Source of the DNA: Tubiluchus corallicola
Lineage: Eukaryota > Priapulida > Priapulimorpha > Priapulimorphida > Tubiluchidae
Assembly (NCBI GenBank): GCA_030141605.1
Contig: JAQGDQ010000030.1
Span: forward strand, 605,171-634,170
Direction of reading: 5' to 3'
DNA: 29,000 nt
Part shown: positions 20,101-28,769 of the stretch, piece after piece
Numbering within the stretch: the first letter of the stretch is position 1
Layout of the letters: the number at the start of each line of letters is the position of its first letter
Program-made: the position numbers and the translations under genes
The notes under the pieces: model-generated
The model's input: only the letters and a program-made list of their open reading frames with translations
Databases searched by the model: none
What the model was told of the DNA's origin: nothing

Positions 20101-23100
20101 ATGCTTTGAAGATATTTAAGGTTGCAGAAATAGCCTTTTCACTTTAGCCCATTTATAAAATTTCTCATTTTTAACTATGAACTTATTTTTTCAGTTTTTC
20201 TTCAAGACCCGGTTAAGCCCTGACACCATTACTTACAGTTTTCGAAAGTAATAAACTTGACCTTGGCAGCGATTCCTTGTATACCGCCAGCATCGTACCC
20301 ACTCACAGATATCCCATACGATTCTCTAGGCTGAAGATCCATGACATTAACACAGATGTTCTTGCCAAATGGACCTGTGTAGTCTAGAGTGTACTTCATT
20401 GATGGATTTAAATCAAACCAGTAAGACAGCTTGTAGTACGACACAAGATGGCCGCTGCGAGGACTCCTCCAGCAGACTTTGGCACTAATAGCAGCTGCTT
20501 CTACACGCAAGTTCTGTGGTGCATCAAGATCCGTTACTGTAATCTCGATAGCTGCTCCATCCATTCCTGGTGGAGTTCCACCATCTTCTGCAATGACTGA
20601 TGCCATATAATTGGTCTGTTGTGGATTAAACTGTCTCCTCAGCAACACTGCTCCAGTTTGACGATTCACAGCAAAATATTCATAGTCATCGACCTCATTT
20701 AGCTTATACTTAATTTGTCTGTTTGCTTCCACAACGTCTTCATCTTCAGCTTGCACTGTGAGTAATGTGGTCCCAATTTGGGTACTCCTGTGGATTAGAA
20801 CTTTATATATTTTCTTTGAAAATACTGGAGGAAATTCATTATACTGTCTAACTGTAATGACAATTATCTTTGTGACAGAACCACCTGTTCTTGAGCTGGC
20901 AAGTACAGTTAAGGAGTACGTATAACCTAAAGGAGCAGTTATAATTCTGTTTGTTGTAATCTCGCCAGTGACTGCATCAATTTTAAACACACCATCATTT
21001 CTACTGTCTTTCTTTGTGCCAGTGCCTGGAAGGAGATCGTATGAGATAACAGCATTAGGTGAGTTGTCCTCTACTGCTTTTACAGACATGACTGGTGTGT
21101 CAGCTGGTGCATTTTGATAGATTAGTCCTTCTGTTAGTCCAGGCTTGTGAAAATATAATGAACCTGAAAGACACTATTTTTGTAGAAAATACTATAGAAT
21201 TATTAATGCAAAACACATAATTATACCAGCTCGAAGTATTCACATTCAGAGTCTGGGCCACGACATCAGTTTTGGTAATATTTTGTTATTAGTTGTCTGA
21301 TAATAAATCAGGATGATAACTTGCTATTTTTGAACTTTGCACATTGCTAATGCTTAGGATGATGTTAAAGGAAAACCTGACCCATTCTTAAACTATAGCT
21401 CAAAACAATCTACCCAGAGCACAGCAGTAATTTGAATCTTAAATTTAAAATTTGCAGAAATTTTGTATATCACACTGAATATTGATACAGTAGCACTGTA
21501 CGTCAATTTTCACTTTGCAAACACATGCATCACACTTGTAGAATATTTGTACTGTTGAAAATTATCTTCAGTTGCGACGTCATCATTAGTTGGGCTCACA
21601 CGTCATTAATTAAATTTTTAACATATTATTATTTATCAGAAACACTTTGGCATTATTAGAGGTGTTAAAATATATACTTTTTATCGTACTTCAAAATGGG
21701 GTAATACCTGAAAAATCATCCCGTTTTCCTTAGATTTCAATATTTTGGAAAGAGCAATTTTTAAAAGCAAGTTTGCTAATACATGTATATAACTTCTTAT
21801 AAAATACTGTTTTAAAGCAGGAGAAAGTATTAGCTAATAATGTTTCTTTTTTTAATTAATGCACCATTTCTGTGCATAAAGTACTATACTCATAAAGCAT
21901 TTAGCAAGCATATGTTGTTGTCTCCATTAAGTCATAAGAGCTGATGTAGGCCTAGTTTCACACAGTACCATACTATGTAACTGCGATTTTTAAATCCACT
22001 AGCTCTATATGCCAGAAGGGAAACAGGATTAACTGTGAAATGTCGATTTTATAGTAGATATGCATAGCAGACTAAGGTTCATGATCCTCAGACCCAGGGT
22101 AGGAAAAGCCTGGTTTAAATCAAATGAGCTAGCTCTGGCTTCAACCTTTCAGTTCTGTCGTTAAACTTAGATTAACAGCGCCATCTACACTGGCAATAAT
22201 TTTCCACTCCTTGTTTACTGTAGAAATAACAGAGCTACACATATGTCACAAACTATTTATTGACCATAGATGTTTTACGAATGGGTTGTTTACACTTTCT
22301 AAACAGACATGACACCACAGACCAGATGTGATATAAAAATACCAGCCCTGGTCATACGGTGCACAGGGTGTGTCACGGGTATGATTAACGTATGTTGAAA
22401 AAACAAATTTTTGTCCTGTTTGGATTGACGCTTACAGTTTTTTATTATTAGATGGCGTCTGTGACTAAAATCACTGCCTGTTAATTGGGCTAAAATGTGT
22501 TGTGACCGTTAGCTACCGAAATATGTGTCAAAATTACACTTTTGATTACATTACCAAAGGACATAAAAAATATAGAAAAAAGAGGCTTTCTAGACTCCTA
22601 ATATAGTTTTCTTTGAAGTTTTCTCCTGAGCTGCTTCTTAATAGAAGTTTTTATCCAACATTACTTTTCTTATGTAGTTACACTGTAAACTGTGTAATTA
22701 AAAGTAACTATATTTGCTGCATTCTTATCTATACTATTATATAGCTAGCTAACATTTCACAATCAGCCTTGTTTGTTTTGTTGTAGATAAATTAATAGCA
22801 AATTTAAAATTTGAGATTCTCACACGTTCAAGGGTATAAACTCGCTTTACAGTTTCGGTTTAATCACAAAGTGTTTTCACTCACCAAAAACTCTTACCTG
22901 TAAGATATCTATATGGTATAAAATTTGATATGCATTTAACTTAGTAGTCTACAGATGGCACTATATACAGCTATACACGTTTTGTATAATAAATAATAGA
23001 AAAATTTACATCAGTTGTTCTAGCGTGGACTATCCCAGTGATAATCCCACAGGAATGATATTAAAACGCAAGAAAGAACATAAAACCTTTTTTAGTTTGG

Positions 23101-25568
23101 TGGGTGAAGTTGTGAAGTCGATTATGGAGTGTTTATTGGTAATTTAACCCTGAATTAGAGGATACAGAGGGTTTTCGAAGTAGAATTGGATGAAGGAATG
23201 CCTGAGCGATTATATGGTGTGTCCTTGGAGAATGTTGAAAGTTAAGCCTGGTCAGTAAATAGAAGACTGAACGCTAGGAAAGCGTCCTGTTGTGGTTACG
23301 TTTGTCATGTTGGCCCAGCTATTTACTTTGTGCAGGGCTCGTGCTGTGAAACACAGGGCCCAATTAGAAAATTATTAGTGGGTCCTTTACACCACAAAGG
23401 CTGTAGAACAGAGTACCACATTTAACAAACAACGCAACTTTATATTCCAAGCTTTACGTTATATAATCTCACTAATACCGCTGTTTCTGTGTTGAGGGTT
23501 TGAATATCGTCCGCACAAATTAGTAAAATTGAAATGCAATGACGATCTAACTAATGCATATAGGCCTCGTCAATTACCCTTTTTTAAAAAGGTAAATGGC
23601 GACGATAACTGAAATTACAAAACAAATAAACAAACGGTCAGCAAAAAAAACATTGAAACATATTCGAGGACAGATTGAATAGTTTCGCTGCCTTCACAGT
23701 ATCAAGAAACATTGTGCATACTAGACACTCATTAATTCATTAAAGCGTCCTCTCAAGTGTGTGCACTGGCCCCAGATACTACCAATTTAGACAAATCTGT
23801 CTATTTGGCCTTGACTTTGTGGATTGAGGGTGTTTGTTCACCTGAGCATGACTACGACGCCTCTGTTGGTTCAATGTCTAATCGTAGGTTATTTTTGATA
23901 GACAGTTGGCTTCCCGTCCTGCCAGAACCATCTAGATTAAATAGGATTTGCTGTACAGTGCAGAGTGCCAAACTGCATTATAAAAATCACAAAAGCTAAA
24001 ATTCAGTACATAGATAAATGTTAAAAAGATTGTTACAGTAAACTGCGATAGACACTGAGTGCAAAACAACTATTTTTCTTAGCTGATGTTTATAAAACAA
24101 GTGGCTGTCTTGAAGCTGCGTTATCTTCAACAAACAGGCTTCAACAACAAACAACCCAACAACCTACAGATCTGTTTCAGTAGTACATATACTATCTAAG
24201 TTTTTTGAAAGAATAATGTGTAATCAAATAAAAAATTATGCTGAAAACAATAAACTTCTATCAAATAGGCTGTTAGGTTTCAGGCCTTATTCTGCCATAG
24301 ATGAAATAATTGGAGCCACCAAAAATTGGCTACATAACTTAGACAAAAATAAATACGTCATGTCAGCTTTTTTTAGATCTTAGTAAAGTATTTGGTTCTG
24401 TTAATAAACACGACTTTAAACGAAAATTTGGGCTTTTTGGGCTTTGACAGTATGTCTCTCAAACTGCATGTAATGCAAAACTATTTGCAAAGCAGATGAC
24501 AAAGGGTAAAACTAAATATAACTACAGTCTCAGCACGAGATACACTAATAAGAGACATACCACAAGGAACAATTCTAAGATCTCTGTTCTTCTGCCTTTA
24601 TGTAAATAAATTTAGTGTTTTACAGAATTCTGGCAGAACACATTAATTATGCCAGCGATACCACTATTTATGCAGCACACAAAAGTCTAATAACAGCTGT
24701 AACATAAAACTTCAACAAGATATAGAACATGTCACTTCTGCCTTTGATTACCAATTACCATTGGTCTTCTCACCCTTACTAACACAGTAACAGATATTTC
24801 GTTAAAAGTAGGCAAATACAACGTGAAACAAACAAACACTGTGAAATTTTTAGACAGGATAAACTAAATTGACATGAACATCTACTGATCAAAATTGCCA
24901 TAATTATTAATAACCTAAAGGAAATTCAAACAAACAATAAATTTGGTCATAATTCAATAATTTCAAAAATCAACTCATGTAAATGATGTTAACTTAATTC
25001 AAATTCTGTACATCCACATCCCCGATAACTGAATGAGAATCTCTTGCATTACATTAAATATCAAGTTTCTTTAATCATAAATTTGCAACTCGTAATTTGT
25101 AATTATAATCCTGTGATCTGATAAGTAATTTTTGTTATGTACATATTATATTGATTTGTATGTAGTGCGCATATCGAGACAATTTGATTTAATTTTTATC
25201 TGACATATATTATGCATTTTGCTTATTCTATTGTGCCTATGTATTGTATTATGTATAGGATTTTGAATAGGCTTTAATAGTTAAACGTAGAATCAATGTA
25301 ATAATTCCGACCTATATTAGCGTTATGTGCTGCTAGAATTAATAAAAAACTAAAATACCACTAGAGACAATTTAAAATTACTTTCAAGTTACTCTCTGCC
25401 TAAACGATTAGGATCATGTCAAACTTTTTCATCACTAGTTAACACCATCCTACACCGTTATTAACACCATCCCAAATACTCGCATGTACACTTACCCTCT
25501 GCTGATTTTTGAACAAAAAGCAGCCATGCAGACAGCAACATCAACCAGCCTGCGCTACCACCCTCCAT
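13569..25568 (-). CDS. Cadherin-FN3-EGF adhesion G-protein-coupled receptor (12 coding exons)
   Basis: A cell-surface receptor expected to self-cleave at its GPS and signal through a tethered agonist. The exons are 25496-25568, 20237-21163, 19742-19954, 18826-18947, 18169-18312, 17470-17748, 17111-17338, 16638-16772, 16206-16330, 15341-15603, 14986-15058 and 13569-14124. Every donor/acceptor phase matches and the total is 3138 nt, giving 1045 residues. Order: signal peptide 1-24, cadherin-like repeats about 30-135 and 139-238, fibronectin III about 239-331, EGF pair 335-403, Cys segment 407-435, GAIN about 446-700 with cleavage HL|T at 700/701, seven helices about 720-965, cytoplasmic tail 972-1045. 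The TM2-TM7 wording (HYFVLTTLTWMCVEA, GVTWLFG, LNSLQGF) is diagnostic of adhesion GPCRs. The cadherin plus EGF order recalls CELSR/Flamingo but it is far shorter, has FN3 and lacks laminin G. I give no symbol because orthology is unclear. Confidence 0.93.
14125..14985 (-). other. Adhesion GPCR intron 11
   Basis: An 861 bp AT-rich intron between the TM4 exon and the terminal exon. I see no repeats or hidden exon in it. The TM4 exon and terminal exon join directly in frame. Confidence 0.85.
14986..15058 (-). CDS. Adhesion GPCR exon 11: TM4 and extracellular loop 2
   Basis: A 73 nt exon too short to stand out as an ORF. The acceptor is CTTCTGTTTTAG and the donor is AGCTA|GTAAGT. Joined to its neighbours it reads WGVPAIIVIVTLSVDVSHYY and then EDDSYCRMS. 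This restores TM4 and the ECL2 Cys that pairs with the TM3 Cys. The phases fit exactly (one base in, two bases out). Confidence 0.93.
15023..15288. repeat. Tandem duplication covering half of the TM4 exon
   Basis: Two direct copies, 15023-15150 and 15155-15288. Both run CTGATAGT..GACTAT.ACTATAATGG, CAAAACAGAAGATTT-like words, CAGTCATTTC.TCTGACACAT and TTAACTTATGACTCCT. The left copy contains the first 36 nt of the functional TM4 exon and its acceptor. In the right copy the acceptor TTTTAG|GAGT has become TTTTGGAAGC, so it cannot splice at that place. Confidence 0.85.
15341..15603 (-). CDS. Adhesion GPCR exon 10: TM2, TM3 and entry to TM4
   Basis: The acceptor is TTTTTTATTCAG and the donor is TGGG|GTAAGC. 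It encodes LLLNLCMSMLLMNVAFLFG (TM2), the conserved TM3 Cys in RKNVC, and HYFVLTTLTWMCVEAIYMYK (TM3). It ends RRMIAAW, the start of TM4. If the intron is retained, the frame continues into a short hydrophobic stretch and then a stop. Confidence 0.96.
15604..16205 (-). other. Adhesion GPCR intron 9 with a possible SINE scrap
   Basis: A 602 bp intron. At 15858-15893 the + strand has GAGTTTGAATCACGCC followed by GTGGTCGTGCC. This resembles a pol III B box (GGTTCGAATCC) and the usual following sequence of tRNA-derived SINEs, with two mismatches. No A box is visible, so it would be a short fragment. Otherwise AT-rich. Confidence 0.4.
16206..16330 (-). CDS. Adhesion GPCR exon 9: TM1
   Basis: The acceptor is ATGCTATCCAG and the donor is TTTAG|GTAAGA. 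It encodes EVSPHEVISDEHVEALFIIS and a continuous hydrophobic helix through GLILTLLTYAIF. The last two bases complete Arg in the next exon, giving the usual basic residue after TM1. Confidence 0.94.
16638..16772 (-). CDS. Adhesion GPCR exon 8: GPS autoproteolysis motif
   Basis: There are 45 whole codons between acceptor TTAATTTAG and donor CTCTTT|GTAAGT. It contains CAYWNESGSRW, GITTIQKDNVTIC, then HSNHLTGFTILF. The cleavage triad His-Leu|Thr is intact and the released tethered agonist would begin TGFTILF. Two of four usual Cys are replaced: Gly-Cys is Gly-Ile (684) and the second Cys of C-x-C is Ser (697). Confidence 0.95.
17111..17338 (-). CDS. Adhesion GPCR exon 7: GAIN subdomain B
   Basis: There are 76 whole codons between acceptor TTTTTCTAG and donor CCTGAG|GTTAGT. 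It encodes SITLPDEAINKARKQL and RLQFATYQNSKLF, a standard GAIN-B signature, and ends VVYVIPIPE. It reads directly into the GPS exon. Confidence 0.93.
17470..17748 (-). CDS. Adhesion GPCR exon 6: GAIN domain
   Basis: There are 93 whole codons between acceptor TTTGCCACACAG and donor GATGAA|GTGAGT. It starts VARSVFEIISDTLDLNATTF, the last helices of subdomain A, then runs into beta-strands of subdomain B (NIEVSTRNMHVKIIEI). The pyrimidine tract is modest, so the acceptor could differ by a few bases. The phase and the exon 5 join support this one. Confidence 0.88.
18169..18312 (-). CDS. Adhesion GPCR exon 5: start of GAIN domain
   Basis: There are 48 whole codons between acceptor TTTTCACAG and donor AAG|GTATTT. 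It encodes DMYVWITKAL, a VNTTEI glycosylation site and EILNTAVNNSK. The helical content is typical of GAIN subdomain A. Confidence 0.88.
18826..18947 (-). CDS. Adhesion GPCR exon 4: short Cys segment
   Basis: The acceptor is ATCTTTTCAG and the donor is AATGAG|GTAAAC. It encodes 40 residues with two Cys (residues 407 and 435), GGKITFRAQQRG and RCAYDNNTTNN. The spacing recalls one half of a hormone-receptor-motif or a linker seen just before GAIN domains. A full HRM, with four conserved Cys, is not present. Confidence 0.88.
18948..19741 (-). other. Adhesion GPCR intron 3
   Basis: A 794 bp AT-rich intron between the Cys-segment exon and the EGF exon. I see nothing in it. The introns at 17749-18168, 18313-18825 and 19955-20236 are likewise plain. 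Confidence 0.85.
19742..19954 (-). CDS. Adhesion GPCR exon 3: two EGF domains
   Basis: The acceptor is TTTCCATAG and the donor is GAAG|GTATAT. It encodes two six-cysteine EGF modules: CESSPCLHGSC ... CDC ... C and CLASPCLHGGTC ... CTCKVGYQGRHC. The phase carries one base into exon 4, giving Glu-Lys-Cys at the junction. Confidence 0.95.
20237..21163 (-). CDS. Adhesion GPCR exon 2: two cadherin-like repeats and FN3
   Basis: The acceptor is GTCTTTCAG and the donor is AACT|GTAAGT. Repeat 1 is divergent: IYQNAP replaces the usual EN-x-P, and QYNEFPPVF replaces DxNDNxPxF. Repeat 2 keeps VQAEDED, FAVNRQTGAVLL and IAEDGGTPP but ends VTDLDAPQN. The rest is an FN3 fold: PQNLRVEAA, VCWRSP, YYKLSYW, MDLQPRESYGISVSGYDAGG. 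All are extracellular adhesion modules. Confidence 0.93.
21164..25495 (-). other. Adhesion GPCR intron 1 (4.3 kb)
   Basis: It joins the signal-peptide exon to the cadherin exon with matching phase. A decayed LINE lies at 24080-25085 in antisense. The stretch 23750-23960 has more balanced composition than its surroundings but no recognisable protein on either strand. The rest is AT-rich sequence with no exon I can support. Confidence 0.8.
24080..25085 (+). mobile_element. Decayed non-LTR retrotransposon (LINE) reverse-transcriptase remnant
   Basis: Conceptual fragments in shifting frames follow the order of a LINE reverse transcriptase. NNPTTYRSVSVVHILSKFFE (24153 onward) recalls the NYRPISLL..SKIFE block, then LLSNRLLGFRPYSAIDE. 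Next come FLDLSKVFGSVNK (motif A, usually FLDLSKAFDSVNH), DIPQGTILRSLFFCLYVNKF (motif B) and INYASDTTIYAAH (motif C). Stops and frameshifts interrupt it throughout, and the catalytic YADD is YASD. The 5' end with endonuclease is absent. A degraded C-terminal region seems to extend to about 25085. It is inactive and lies antisense in intron 1 of the receptor gene. Clade not determined; the wording is jockey/CR1-like. Confidence 0.8.
25496..25568 (-). CDS. Adhesion GPCR exon 1: start codon and signal peptide
   Basis: ATG at 25568-25566 opens a 24-residue leader with hydrophobic core WLMLLSAWLLFV, followed by QKSAEG. The donor is GAGG|GTAAGT. The single left-over G joins GT of exon 2 to make Gly and keeps the frame. 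The next in-frame segment begins the first cadherin repeat, so a secretory leader is exactly what is needed here. Upstream Met codons in this frame lead to no better leader. Confidence 0.85.
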
Positions 25569-26520
25569 GTCTGGAATTTTCCCAGTTTTCCACGAGGCGA
25601 GTCTCTGTGTTTTGACTGAAAGCACTCCTCTTTCGACACTTCACCAACTCCGCCGCTTCAACCAACTCTAAAAACAAGAGCAGAGATTCCTGAGCACTCA
25701 TGAGGTACGCCAAACATCTGTAATGAGACGCATTGGGATGCAAATTCCGCCCTATGCTACGCGCGTTTGTTTTAAGGATTAATTATAGTTGTTGACTCAG
25801 GCTTTCGGGGCTGGTGGGATGCATAATCGTGGATTAACTGAAAAAAAGGGAAAAGTATAAGTCATCCTTCACTGCAGTTCTTGTGATCTCCTTTTTATCC
25901 AACACCCTACACGTCAGCAGTTTCATTAAATCCGGCTACATTCCTAAGTACTGTACTTCCGAACATTTCTCCTAAGACATGTTATTGCGTTCTGCATAAT
26001 TGGTTTGACTGTCTGTAACCTCTAGAGTGGTACTCACTCTGCACCCTTGGTGAATTTTTCACCTTTATAAACTTTTTCGTTAATACCAGGCAGAAAATTA
26101 CACGAATACGGGGACTGGAAGGTTAAAAGTCAAAGGTCACTGTAGTTTGAAGCTGATGTCGTTAAAACCTAGCGGGGATGTATAGTTTGAAATATTTTTT
26201 GGCTAACATAAAAATGACAATAGAAATGAAAGATTATAGCTCTACATTAGATGTAGAGATAATACACAGGTTATTTTGAGGCATGAATCAAATGAAGGTC
26301 ATATGTAGGTTATGTGATGAGCCTGAGGTCAGTAATAAGTGGCTTGGTGAGAATGTTAAACGTGTCTTTGAAAGATTAATTGTTGTTTAACTCTTTGATT
26401 AGAAACATATCAAATAGTGACTGCTTGTTATTACAAATAAAATTAGAATTATTTTTTATATTGTCATTGATCTGAGCTCTGAAGATGACACCTAAGTTAA
26501 AGCCTGACTATTGGTTGATG
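25569..26520. other. Upstream flank of the adhesion GPCR
   Basis: The first 180 bp upstream of the start codon are the least AT-rich part and should hold the 5' UTR and promoter. No TATA box at a sensible distance is visible. The remainder, to about 26520, is plain AT-rich sequence. Confidence 0.6.
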
Positions 26521-26526
26521 TATCTC

Positions 26527-26875
26527 AGACAGAGCAGAACCCAGACAGGCCACGCAAAGCCCAGACCCCTGAATAGATCAAACTTCCGAAGACCAGACCC
26601 CAGACAGACCAGCCATAAATCAAACCATTGATGCCATAGGCAGACCAGACCATACATAGATAGGCTACAGATCAGACCACGGGCAGATCAGACCTCTGAT
26701 AAATCAGACTCCTGAAGACCACAGAGAAATGCCACTTACTGATCAGACCTCTGAATATCAGCTATAGACCAGACTTCTGAAGACTAGACCCCCAGAGACT
26801 GCAGTGCTGATATATCAGACTCCAGACAGACTAGTCACAGACCAGTTAGACCAAGCGACAGCCAGACCCACGTCT
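26527..26875. repeat. Degenerate AGACC/CAGAC cryptic repeat
   Basis: About 350 bp in which CAGACC, CAGACAG, GATCAGAC and CCTGAAGACCA words recur at irregular spacing. The + strand is poor in T next to C and rich in A, G and C. It is an old minisatellite with unit near GATCAGACCTCTGA. No coding frame fits it. Confidence 0.75.
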
Positions 26876-26944
26876 AGAACAGAAACAAACTGACCCACTT
26901 TTATAATTAGAACCCAAACGATGACGAATCGTATTCACAAACCA

Positions 26945-27075
26945 CGACCAACGTTGCATTAATTTGTTATATAATGCACCCGTTTTTGCTACATGATGAT
27001 TGTTACGTAATGATGCAAAAATTGTTACATACATAATGCTGCATTGTTGCATAATGAGCTTCTTGTTATATAATG
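26945..27075. repeat. Degenerate TTGTTAYRTAATG repeat
   Basis: The words TTGTTATATAATG, TTGTTACGTAATG, TTGTTACATACATAATG, TTGTTGCATAATG and TTGTTATATAATG recur every 20-40 bp. This is a short degenerate tandem array next to the AGACC-type repeat. Confidence 0.65.
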
Positions 27076-27526
27076 AACTTTAACAATATGTGCAGAGAGG
27101 CAGAATTTGTAATACAGCTGTAATAGTTTGCTACTGATAAGGAGGTATTTGTTGACAATGTTTTCAGGGGAATAACTTTTTAGCAGATAATTCCACATAT
27201 AAGCAACCCGAGGGAAAATTTGATGTTTAATTTGTTTTACATCTAGGAATGTCCAGGATAGGTCTATGGGAAGCAGCATGGAAGAGAGCACTACAAACCA
27301 ATGACGAGAAGCCCTGAGAGCATACTCTGACGCAATAAAAATTTATGTTATATACAATTTTTTGGCGCCATCTACGGTTAAAAATGGAGAGTTATAAGGG
27401 TAAGCGTGGCATTATGTAACAATGGTTGTCCCTTTTTAATAACTTGTGGTTCGTGTGCACAGCAAGCACTACAAACTACCGTTGTTATTTTAACCTCCAG
27501 GGCGAGTAGAGTAGAGATTTCGGGAA

Positions 27527-27721
27527 ATGGTTCATTCACATTTTCCACATCTTAATAAACATCAGAGAATGAAGGATTTAGGGTCTCTAGAACCAATCGT
27601 CGTTAATTGTTTGGAAATCCAGCGATTGTTTTCTTATGGCGTTCCTAACATGCTCCTCATACTGACTTCTAGGAGCAGCGGACTTTGCAAAAGCGTAATT
27701 AGAGTACCTAACTTAAGTGGT
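27527..27721 (+). CDS. Possible orphan first exon (unsupported product)
   Basis: An ATG in an acceptable context (GGGAAATGG) opens a frame of 64 codons that stops neatly at a strong donor, AAGTGG|TAAG or AAGTG|GTAAGT, at about 27720. The encoded stretch (MVHSHFPHLNKHQRMKDL..., later NMLLILTSRSSGLCKS) is not recognised. Base composition here is less AT-rich than around it. No matching downstream exon was found within the window, so it may be chance. Confidence 0.2.
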
Positions 27722-28143
27722 AAGTTTATCTACATACAATGGGCGACTGATTTTTAAGCCCCCTCGACGACGTCAGTTTCCCAGAAAAAACGATACATTT
27801 TTCATAAACTTGACGCCAGCTTAAAGGTTGAAAAAAAACGTGTACATGTAGTAAAAAATTTGAAAATACATCTACTTTACAGTATAGTACTTATAAGATT
27901 TATTTTAATTAGCTGAAGTTAAGGAGTCGCTATTGCCATACTAAGTTTTTGTGCTTGATATGTCTGAAACACGTGAAGACGTGAACCAGGCTTCGAGCAT
28001 TAGCTTTTGTTTTGGCCATTCATGGCGTAGATATATAAATTTTATTCATTTCGTTTCATTCATTATACTGAAGAAAATTTCTGGCTTTTCTTAGCACTAA
28101 TTTCTGAATATGAAAAATCTTTCGTGACAGTTTTATTCTCTTT

Positions 28144-28267
28144 TCGGCCATTAACAGTATAGTGTTCCGGTCTCTTTCTCCAAATATCCGCTCTGAAGTT
28201 AAACAGTTTACTGCAATTCTTAATTGCTGGCCAGTAAACTCACTGAGTAAATGGGATGGGGTAGGTC
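28144..28267 (+). pseudogene. 5S rRNA-like remnant
   Basis: CGGCCAT at 28145-28151 lies at the spacing from CCGGTCTC (28168) that is seen in 5S rRNA. It is followed by CCGCTCTGAAGTTAAACAG (compare the internal box around GAAGTTAAGCAG), then CCAGTA and finally GGGATGGGG (compare TTGGATGGGTGACC). Relative to 5S there are short insertions, including a nested stem AGTTTACTG/CAGTAAACT at 28205-28240. Best read as an old 5S pseudogene or the head of a 5S-derived SINE. No adjacent T-run terminator. Confidence 0.4.
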
Positions 28268-28769
28268 AAATACAACCTTCCCTAATGGTAAAACACAATA
28301 GCAGCAGCAACTTGTTGAGCAAGTTTCACATTCTTCAAAAAATTGATGTTTGAGCATGGAGACTGAGCATTGCATGTTGGAAACACGTGCGGGTGGGGTT
28401 AGAGTCACTCAACTTTTACCCGGATTCACGGAATTCAACACTTGCTGTTATTGTTATCATTAGAGTTGTATGCGGTTTGCTTGAGAATCAGGGGAATGGT
28501 GGATAAACAAACAAGATTTTGAAAGTAGCAGTTATTAACGAACCAAGTCACTAGGGGCCTGCTCATATTGAATGAATTTTTGTACTGAATTCACTTGATA
28601 ATCGATCATTGTAGGCCTTTTCATAATACATCACCAGTTTAGGAATTAAATAATAATTCACTATTTTTAAATCTTGTTGATGTGATTTATGTGAGATACA
28701 CTTCTTTATGTGAGATACTTACAGATATCACATATTGCTTATGAACTTATATCAAGGATTCCTGTACTG

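Noticed and set aside
21163-21173. Alternative acceptor for receptor exon 2 at 21173
   Set aside because: It would be in phase only if exon 1 ended in GAG. Exon 1 in fact ends GAGG|GTAAGT, so the stronger CTTTCAG acceptor at 21164-21165 fits exactly.
27025-27291. 88-residue minus-strand frame near the right end
   Set aside because: It runs into the degenerate TAATG array, has no motif and no splice signals at its ends.
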